This document shows, piece after piece, positions 1-6,142 of a DNA stretch of 13,884 nucleotides. The stretch spans positions 1 to 13,884 of the forward strand of contig QNAD01000016.1 in the NCBI GenBank assembly GCA_003641345.1. Reading direction: 5' to 3'. Below the pieces are notes generated by a model that had not been told where the DNA came from, searched no databases, and saw only the letters and a program-made list of their open reading frames with translations. The stretch comes from Candidatus Zixiibacteriota bacterium. Its GTDB lineage: Bacteria > Zixibacteria > MSB-5A5 > GN15 > FEB-12. The number at the start of each line of letters is the position of its first letter. Position 1 is the first letter of the stretch. Made by a program: the position numbers and the translations under genes.

Positions 1-321
1 CATGGGTGGCAACCCCAAATTTATTTGGGGTTGAAGTACCACGTGTTCAAACACCCCCAAACAAGTTTGAGGGTGGCACCCGGAGTCATGGGTGGCAACC
101 CCAAATTTATTTGGGGTTGAAGTGCCACGTGTTCAAGCACCCCCAAACAAGTTTGAGGGTGGCACCCGGCGTTCGGTAACGAGTATTTGGGGTTGAAGTA
201 CCACATGTTCAAGCACCCCCAAACAAGTTTGAGGGTGGCACCCGGCGTTCGGTAGCGGGTATTTTGGAGTTGAAGTACCACCCAGCGTTCGGTAATGGGT
301 ACCCCAATGTTCAAGAGCCAC
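1..321. repeat. Tandem array of hairpin-forming repeats, about 3.5 units, open at the left edge
   Basis: The element ATTTGGGGTTGAAGT starts at 23, 109 and 185, with a degenerate copy at 261, giving spacings of 86, 76 and 76 bp. Each of the first three is followed by CACCCCCAAAC, an AA loop and GTTTGAGGGTG (52-75, 138-161, 214-237). The first two units also carry a perfect 10-bp inverted repeat, AACCCCAAAT and ATTTGGGGTT, separated by TT (11-32 and 97-118). In units 3 and 4 its left arm is replaced by GCGTTCGGTA-type sequence, which occurs at 169, 245 and 285. The last unit has lost the CACCCCC hairpin and ends in TGTTCAAG around 308-315. Long minus-strand reading frames across this block are by-products of the repeat. 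I do not recognise the family. The array lies directly upstream of the helicase gene, and I found no convincing promoter in it. Confidence 0.9.
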
Positions 322-361
322 AATTTTTAGGGTGATGAGGGAAGAAACGAAATGAGGTTGA

Positions 362-3160
362 ATGCGATTGAATGAGCTTGAAAGATACGGTATCCCCAAG
401 CGGATAATTAAGATTTGGCAGAAACGCCAGGGGGATTCTATGCTTCCGGTGCAAAGCAAAGCTGTTCGCAAAGGGCTTCTTGGTAAGCAATATGATAATC
501 GGCATGAGCCGGTTAGTATGCTTATTGCCGCTCCAACATCATCGGGTAAATCATTCTGTGCTGAGTTAGCGGCGATGAAAGCTCTAACTATGCGTAAAAG
601 AGTAATTATGCTTTTTCCGCTTAAATCTCTGGCTGAACAGAAATATCAGCTTTTTTCCGAAACTTATGCTTTGCTGGGGATCAAATGTCTTATTGTAACC
701 GGTGACTATCCGGAAAATGATCAGGCTTTTACGCGTGGTAATTATCAGATAGCGGTGGCAATTTATGAGAAATTTGATCAGTTGCTGACATCATCGATGG
801 ATACTCTTAAGAATATCGGTTTGGTTGTGGTTGATGAAATTCAGACTATTAGTGAACCGGGAAGAGGGGCTATTCTCGAAAGGTTATTAACAAAAATAAA
901 AGCCTCGGTTTATAGCCCATCGTTGGTTGGTTTGTCAGCTGTGATTGGTTGTGATGATAATGATAATAATCCAGCTGTTGCAGAGTCTCTTTCGGAGTGG
1001 TTGCAGGCAACTTTAGTTGAGGAGAGTATTCGCCCAGTGGACCTTATCAGGGGAATAGCCGCTGAGGGAACTTTTAAGTATCGTTCGTATAATAATCATC
1101 TTGATGGCAGCGAACCATATATGTCACTTGAATCAGGGGTTGGAGATGGTCTGTTTAATTCTTTTATAAATCAGGTTAAAAACAGCAACGGGTCAACGTT
1201 AATTTTTTTGAAGTCCCGTATGGATACGGTCAACTTTGCTTTTCGATTAGCGTCGTCGGTTGATTGGAAAGGAGCAACTCAGGCAATAGCCAAATTGGGA
1301 GACGAAGAGCCATCGTATCTAATTCGTTCTCTTTGCCAGGTTATGAGTAAAGGGGTAGCTTTTCATAATTCTGACCTGTCGCAAAAACAAAGATTTATAA
1401 TAGAGGAAGCCTTTAAGAATAAATCAATTAGGGCGATAATCTCAACTACTACTTTAGCGATGGGAGTGAATCTTCCGATTGATACAGTTTATCTTGAGAC
1501 TGTCAAATATGTTTCGGGGAAGTACAATGATAAGCCCTCGCTTGTTCCGGTCAGTCGTTCTGAGTTTGAAAATATGACAGGTCGTGCCGGAAGACTTTTA
1601 AATGGGCAGAGCAATAACCCTGGTCGGGCAATTGTGTTGGCGGAAAATTCTTTTGATCGGGATATTCTATGGGAGAATTATATTGCAGGAAATTATGTGG
1701 AATCTTTTCGGTCTGTTTTTAGAACTATGCCGTTGATTGACTGGATTCTTAATATGTTGGTGACTTCTTTGGCTGACAGTTTGGATTCTTTGTTTTTTCT
1801 TTATCAAAACACCTTACATGCTCAAATAGAAAAAAGTAAAGCACTCAATCATTTTGATTTTGATGAAGCTGTTCAGCTTTTGATTGACAATGATTTGGTT
1901 AAAAAAGGAGAGGATGACAGCCGAAAAATTTTAATTCCCACTTCCACAGGCAAGGTGACGGCTTTGGTTGGTTTGTCGGTACTGGAGACAGTTTATTATT
2001 TAAAAAAATTAAAAATCGGTTACCCTGATAATTTGGCAAGCTGGATGACATTGGCATTAAGTGGACCGGGCTGGAAACTTCCTCCGGCTATTTTATCTCA
2101 GGCAGAGTTTATCGGTAATGAACCGCTTAAAATACTTTATCGTTTTTATGATGATCTAATTCCGGATGTTTCTCGCTTGGTTTCAAGTCGGTTTGAAAAT
2201 GAGCCTTTGACCTATCGGGGAGCGGCTTCGTTAAAGGCGGTTCTTCTTCTTTGCGACTGGTGTCATTTGGTGCCGGTACGGGGGATTGAGGAGAGATTTC
2301 AGGTTCATTTGGGGCAAATTCTGAATTTGGCTGAAACAGTTTCTTATCTGATATCTGCTTTGAGTCGGCTTATAGAAGTGACCAATAGAAATTTATCTTA
2401 TAAAGACGAGTTATGGCAGTATCAGTTTTCTCTTCGTCATGGACTTCCGCTTAAATGGTGCCAATGGTACGCTTGTTTTGGGCGAACTTTAAATAGAAAT
2501 GACTATGTCAATTTGTCTGAGTTGGGGATAGATGAGTTATCTGAGTTATGTAACCTTTCTCAGGACGAGAAAAAAAGAATATTTAAGGAGAAATCTAAGT
2601 TGAGGTTAATCAACGAGAAAATAGAAACAATTAAAGAGGAGGTTGAGATGAGTGCAAGTTCTTTAACCGTAGAGGCAGGAATCAAAGGGAACGGGGCAGT
2701 TTTATTTGGAAAGCCGGAATTAGTCGAAATTGATGGTAGTTATGAACGGGAACGATATTTAGTTAAGATTAATGGCTTTCCGGTACGACTTACGGGAAAA
2801 TCATTTAAGTATTTTGCCAAATTGGCTTTTGCTCGATTTAAAGGAGGTTCAGGGTGGATTTACAAGGAGGATATTGAAGTTGGTTTCAACCAAGCTCGCT
2901 ATTTATACCGTATGAAAAATGAGATGGCGGCTGGTTTGAATATGGATTGGCAGGTTATTGAAAATAATAGATTAGGTTATTATCGGCTTAATGTGGAGCC
3001 GTCGAAGATTATAATAAACTATGATAATCTTAGAGGCCACCCTGATTATGAAATACAAGCTATGGTGGCTAATCAGTCCAAGCCAGAACAATCGAAAAAA
3101 ACAATTAAACCACTATCAATGCCAATTTCAGACGATTTGAGAAGTAATCCCAGTTTGTAG
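362..3160 (+). CDS. Ski2/Hel308-like superfamily 2 DNA/RNA helicase with C-terminal OmpR-type winged helix
   Basis: A 932-residue, probably cytoplasmic ATP-dependent helicase. It has a Q-motif-like start (LPVQSKAV, residues 28-35), Walker A APTSSGKS (57-64), Walker B DEIQ (158-161), a motif III position reading SAV (192-194), and a second RecA domain with HNSDLS (335-340), TTTLAMGVNLP (362-372) and motif VI NMTGRAGR (404-411). The stretch after that (about 430-560) resembles the winged-helix domain of Hel308/Ski2 enzymes, followed by a helical region to about 740. Residues 795-880 look like an OmpR/PhoB winged helix, with an LT-x-KSF start and a GYYRL wing, which is unusual for this family. 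The ATG at 362 is the first in-frame start after an in-frame TGA at 359-361. GAGG at 354-357 is a weak, close ribosome site. Family membership is firm. The substrate is unknown: Hel308 relatives act on stalled forks, Ski2 relatives on RNA. The gene appears monocistronic. Confidence 0.88.
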   Translation: MRLNELERYGIPKRIIKIWQKRQGDSMLPVQSKAVRKGLLGKQYDNRHEPVSMLIAAPTSSGKSFCAELAAMKALTMRKRVIMLFPLKSLAEQKYQLFSETYALLGIKCLIVTGDYPENDQAFTRGNYQIAVAIYEKFDQLLTSSMDTLKNIGLVVVDEIQTISEPGRGAILERLLTKIKASVYSPSLVGLSAVIGCDDNDNNPAVAESLSEWLQATLVEESIRPVDLIRGIAAEGTFKYRSYNNHLDGSEPYMSLESGVGDGLFNSFINQVKNSNGSTLIFLKSRMDTVNFAFRLASSVDWKGATQAIAKLGDEEPSYLIRSLCQVMSKGVAFHNSDLSQKQRFIIEEAFKNKSIRAIISTTTLAMGVNLPIDTVYLETVKYVSGKYNDKPSLVPVSRSEFENMTGRAGRLLNGQSNNPGRAIVLAENSFDRDILWENYIAGNYVESFRSVFRTMPLIDWILNMLVTSLADSLDSLFFLYQNTLHAQIEKSKALNHFDFDEAVQLLIDNDLVKKGEDDSRKILIPTSTGKVTALVGLSVLETVYYLKKLKIGYPDNLASWMTLALSGPGWKLPPAILSQAEFIGNEPLKILYRFYDDLIPDVSRLVSSRFENEPLTYRGAASLKAVLLLCDWCHLVPVRGIEERFQVHLGQILNLAETVSYLISALSRLIEVTNRNLSYKDELWQYQFSLRHGLPLKWCQWYACFGRTLNRNDYVNLSELGIDELSELCNLSQDEKKRIFKEKSKLRLINEKIETIKEEVEMSASSLTVEAGIKGNGAVLFGKPELVEIDGSYERERYLVKINGFPVRLTGKSFKYFAKLAFARFKGGSGWIYKEDIEVGFNQARYLYRMKNEMAAGLNMDWQVIENNRLGYYRLNVEPSKIIINYDNLRGHPDYEIQAMVANQSKPEQSKKTIKPLSMPISDDLRSNPSL

Positions 3161-3191
3161 GTTTGTTGAAAAAAACAATTTGCAGTTGTGT

Positions 3192-3226
3192 CGGGTCCTA
3201 ATTCACCAAAGGTGGATTGTGACCCG
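3192..3226 (+). repeat. REP-like stem-loop downstream of the helicase gene
   Basis: CGGGTCCTAATTCACC (3192-3207) pairs with GGTGGATTGTGACCCG (3211-3226) across an AAA loop. Fifteen of 16 positions pair, with one C/T mismatch. Two of the pairs are T-G, so the fold is better in a + strand transcript than in a minus-strand one. No T-run follows, so it is not a terminator by itself. It may protect the helicase mRNA 3' end or be a dispersed palindromic repeat. Copies elsewhere cannot be judged from this window. Confidence 0.7.
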
Positions 3227-3257
3227 CCGTAATATTCTATTAGACTTTTTCAATATG

Positions 3258-3286
3258 CCCTGTTTATAACAAACAGGGATTTTTAT
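3258..3286 (+). terminator. Rho-independent terminator of the helicase gene
   Basis: CCCTGTTT (3258-3265) and AAACAGGG (3271-3278) form a perfect 8-bp stem with a 5-nt loop, followed by ATTTTTATTC. It lies about 100 bp after the helicase stop codon and ahead of the lon promoter, so it separates the two transcripts. Confidence 0.85.
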
Positions 3287-3309
3287 TCAGGAATAGGAAT
3301 AAATAAAAA

Positions 3310-3340
3310 TTGTTTAAATAAGGGTAATTATTGCTATAAT
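3310..3340 (+). promoter_or_regulatory. Candidate sigma70-type extended -10 promoter for lon
   Basis: A perfect TATAAT (3335-3340) is preceded by TGC, making an extended -10 element. A weak TTGTTT (3310-3315) sits 19 nt upstream as a possible -35. A start near 3347 would give a leader of about 70 nt. No CIRCE-type inverted repeat (the classic heat-shock operator) was seen here. Confidence 0.5.
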
Positions 3341-3416
3341 TTAACGTAAATAAAAAAAGAAATTGATTTGTTCTATGGAAATAGGTTCTTTGACCGATAA
3401 GATATAAATAACAGTT

Positions 3417-5876
3417 ATGATAAAAAAAACAAGACATAGACTGCCGATTTTGGCAACTGATAAAGTTGAAGAATATCCGGTTCTGCCTCTTAAAACAGGG
3501 GTACTTTTTCCGGGGATGATGTTAACTTTACAGGTTGGGCAACCGACTAATTTGAAACTTTTGGAAAATAGGTCAGGTAAAGAGAAAGAGTTCATAGCCG
3601 CCTATTCGCCATCAAATAAAGAATTAAGCGAAGTCGGAGTTGTTGCTATTGTAAGAGATAAAAGAAAAGTATCCGGCGAAGTTTTACATGTTACAATAGA
3701 AGGTATCAAACGAGTTAGTTTGGATAATATAACTCAAGAAGAACCATTTATTAAAGCAACCTTCAATAGATTACAATCACAAGTAGGATTACCAAAGAAT
3801 ATCAATCAGAGAATAGATGAAATTATTGAATTGATTAAAGAGATTATCAGGTTGGATTCGACTTATTCTCCCGAATTGCTTAATGTAATTGAAATGCATA
3901 AAGAAGATCCTTCATGTTTTGTTGATGCGGTTGCGGCTAATTTACGCTTACCTTTACAGGTAACGCAAAGTATTCTTGAAAGTGTAAACTTAAAGCTAAG
4001 GTTTGATAAACTGTTTGACGCACTCAGTCAGGAAATGAAACGTACGGCAATTATCCATAAAATAGACAGCAATGCTCTGGTTTCACTTGAGGATGAACAG
4101 GAAAAACATTTTCTGCGGTTGAAACTGCTTGAGATTAAAAAACAGCTGGGTGATGATTATATCGAAGAAAAAGAAGCATCTCGGATAAAAAACCTTATCA
4201 AGCAGAATAGTAATTTGCCGGATGATGTAGTTTCTCGGGCGACAATCGAAGCTGATCGGTTGAGCCAGCTTTCAACTGCTTCGGCTGAATATGGGGTTAC
4301 CAAAAATTATCTTGATTGGCTTCTGGATTTGCCTTGGGGAAAATGCTCTCAGGAAACATATGACATCAGTGATGTGGAAAAAATATTAAATAAATTATAT
4401 TTTGGTCCTAAAAGCATAAAAGAACAGATTCTGCAAAGATTATCTGTGAGGAAATTATTGGGCGGAATGAATGAAGGTGCAAATCTTTGTTTGGTCGGAG
4501 CACATGGCACAGGTAAGGCATCTTTGGCTAAAGCTATTGCTAAAGCTTTAGGCAAAGAATTCATAAGGATATCTGCTGGCGGGATAAATGAAGTTTCCGA
4601 ACTGAAGGGAATGCCTCGTACTTTTTTGGGAGCTATGCCTGGGAAAATTATTAGAACATTACGAAATTACGGTTCATGTGATCCTGTGATTCTTATTGAA
4701 GATATAGATTATTTTAATCTTGAAAATGATTCTTCGGTAAACATGGCTTTACTTGATGTGATTGATACAAGAAGAAATTCACGGTTTTTAGATAATTACT
4801 TAGGTGTTCCGTTTGATTTAAGTAAAGTCTTTTTTATCTGTTCCGTGAGATCTTATGAAGAAATTCCTGAACAATTTATTGAAAAATTAGAGATACTTGA
4901 ATTCCCCGGCTATATAGAACGGGAAAAAATTGCTATTGCAAAAAGATATATTATTCCAAATCTTCTAAAAAAACACGGTATTTTAAAATCAGAATTAAAA
5001 TATACTGAAAAAATACTTTCAAAAATAATCAATAATTATACACTTGAAGCTGGATTGTCAGGATTTTCTCAACAAATGGAGAAAATTTTCAGAAAAATTG
5101 CTTTACAAAAAGCAGAAAAAGGGAAATCAACCTGGAGAATTTCTGAAAAGAATATTGATACATTTCTTGGACCATCAGTATTCATTCCGGAAAAACCAGA
5201 CAATCAACCTGAGATAGGTTCTGCGGTAGGATTGGCTTGGACCGGAAGCGGCGGGGAACTTATGTTTATTGAAGGCCTCAAGATGAAGGGTGATGGCCAA
5301 ATATTTACTACCGGTTCATTAGGCGAAGTAATGCGGGAATCTATACAAGCGGCATTTTCTTATGTGCGGTCAAAAGCGGATATGCTTGGTATAGACAACA
5401 ATGATTTTAATGAATTTGATATTCATGTCCATTTTCCTTCAGGGGCAGTACCTAAAGATGGGCCATCGGCAGGGATTTCCATTTGTTTAGTGATTGCCTC
5501 AATTATGTCTGAACGGCCTATCAGGAATGATGTTGCTATGACTGGAGAAATAACATTGCGGGGTAAAGTTTTGCCGGTTGGTGGCGTTAAAGAAAAAATC
5601 TCAGCGGCTTTTAGAAGTGGGATATATCATATTGCCATGCCTAAAGAGAATAAAAAAGACTTAAATGAACTTCCTAAAGAAATAATCCGTAAAACCAAAT
5701 TTACATTTATCGAACGGGTCGATGAGCTGTTTGAGATTTGCCTTCTTGACTTTACTCCATCCGCCTTTACTTTAGAAAAAGTATTTGCCGAAGAAATTGC
5801 AAAAGCAAAAAAGGAAAGCCGTAGAATTAAGAAGAAAACTAAAACCAAATCAAAAGTTGCTCAAAAAAGAAAATAA
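3417..5876 (+). CDS. lon: Lon-family serine protease with intact Ser-Lys dyad and degenerate AAA+ ATPase motifs
   Basis: An 819-residue protein with the complete LonA order and near-usual length: substrate-binding N domain (about 18-215), helical linker, AAA+ module (about 320-580) and protease domain (about 600-778). The catalytic Ser684 lies in PKDGPSAG and Lys725 in GGVKEK, both as in active Lon. The pore loop FLGAMPG is kept. The ATPase side is altered: Walker A reads GAHGTGKA (361-368), with Ala in place of the Thr/Ser after Lys367. Walker B reads ILIEDID, with Asp-Glu swapped to Glu428-Asp429. The sensor-1 Asn is Arg478, the arginine finger is Lys490 and the sensor-2 Arg is Ser548. A lysine/arginine-rich tail (about 795-819) follows the protease domain. 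The ATG at 3417 follows an in-frame stop and has no recognisable Shine-Dalgarno, unlike most neighbours. It is probably a cytoplasmic protease with slow or no ATP hydrolysis, perhaps a specialised paralogue. The fold assignment is firm; reduced ATPase activity is inference. Confidence 0.93.
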   Translation: MIKKTRHRLPILATDKVEEYPVLPLKTGVLFPGMMLTLQVGQPTNLKLLENRSGKEKEFIAAYSPSNKELSEVGVVAIVRDKRKVSGEVLHVTIEGIKRVSLDNITQEEPFIKATFNRLQSQVGLPKNINQRIDEIIELIKEIIRLDSTYSPELLNVIEMHKEDPSCFVDAVAANLRLPLQVTQSILESVNLKLRFDKLFDALSQEMKRTAIIHKIDSNALVSLEDEQEKHFLRLKLLEIKKQLGDDYIEEKEASRIKNLIKQNSNLPDDVVSRATIEADRLSQLSTASAEYGVTKNYLDWLLDLPWGKCSQETYDISDVEKILNKLYFGPKSIKEQILQRLSVRKLLGGMNEGANLCLVGAHGTGKASLAKAIAKALGKEFIRISAGGINEVSELKGMPRTFLGAMPGKIIRTLRNYGSCDPVILIEDIDYFNLENDSSVNMALLDVIDTRRNSRFLDNYLGVPFDLSKVFFICSVRSYEEIPEQFIEKLEILEFPGYIEREKIAIAKRYIIPNLLKKHGILKSELKYTEKILSKIINNYTLEAGLSGFSQQMEKIFRKIALQKAEKGKSTWRISEKNIDTFLGPSVFIPEKPDNQPEIGSAVGLAWTGSGGELMFIEGLKMKGDGQIFTTGSLGEVMRESIQAAFSYVRSKADMLGIDNNDFNEFDIHVHFPSGAVPKDGPSAGISICLVIASIMSERPIRNDVAMTGEITLRGKVLPVGGVKEKISAAFRSGIYHIAMPKENKKDLNELPKEIIRKTKFTFIERVDELFEICLLDFTPSAFTLEKVFAEEIAKAKKESRRIKKKTKTKSKVAQKRK

Positions 5877-5890
5877 ATTTATATTTTCTT
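5867..5890 (+). terminator. Weak AT-only hairpin overlapping the lon stop codon
   Basis: AAGAAAATA (5867-5875) and TATTTTCTT (5882-5890) form a perfect 9-bp stem with a 6-nt loop spanning the TAA stop. The stem has only one G-C pair and no clean T-run after it, so termination here would be weak. No better terminator was found before the next promoter. Confidence 0.3.
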
Positions 5891-5954
5891 ATTAAATTTA
5901 AATCATTCAATAATAATCACATTACAATTAATAGATAGATATTAGTCTTTTGTC

Positions 5955-5982
5955 TTGACATCGCATGCATTATGTATATATT
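5955..5982 (+). promoter_or_regulatory. Candidate sigma70-type promoter for the beta-repeat secreted protein
   Basis: A perfect TTGACA (5955-5960) is followed after 16 nt by TATATT (5977-5982). The transcript would have an untranslated leader of roughly 150 nt before the ATG at 6143. I found no convincing riboswitch or strong stem in that leader. The rest of the 266-bp gap is plain AT-rich sequence. Confidence 0.5.
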
Positions 5983-6132
5983 TTAATACAGAGGACGGTA
6001 ATTACTTATCGCTAAATACTGTAATATAAAAAGACCATTTGATGTAAAATGTATATGAATATAATTATCTTGGTTTTGTATCCAATGTTTTCTGTTTAAT
6101 GATTGAATAAAAAATAAATTGTCAATATGCAT

Positions 6133-6137
6133 GGAGG
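6133..6137 (+). promoter_or_regulatory. Shine-Dalgarno for the beta-repeat secreted protein
   Basis: GGAGG sits 5 nt before the ATG at 6143. A hydrophobic signal peptide begins immediately at that ATG, so the two signals agree on the start. Confidence 0.85.
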
Positions 6138-6142
6138 CTTAA

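Noticed and set aside
1..321. Possible CRISPR array
   Set aside because: The units differ in length and content, there are no unique spacers of uniform size between identical repeats, and no cas genes are nearby.
21..505. Minus-strand reading frames of about 64-112 codons
   Set aside because: The two longer ones are built largely from the tandem repeat, so their peptide text repeats with it. All three overlap the repeat or the helicase start, and none resembles a known protein.
362..3160. Helicase as part of an anti-phage defence system
   Set aside because: It stands alone between a terminator and a repeat array. No nuclease, methylase or other defence partner is adjacent within the window, though genes left of position 1 cannot be seen.
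3375..3407. Ten-codon leader reading frame upstream of lon
   Set aside because: It has no ribosome site, no attenuator-like hairpin after it and no codon bias suggesting a leader peptide.
3341..3595. Minus-strand 84-codon reading frame overlapping the lon start
   Set aside because: It lies mostly opposite the lon N-terminal domain, which is clearly coding. It has no recognisable motif.
5983..6132. Riboswitch or structured leader before the beta-repeat protein
   Set aside because: Only short, weak AT pairings were found in the long leader, with no known aptamer pattern.
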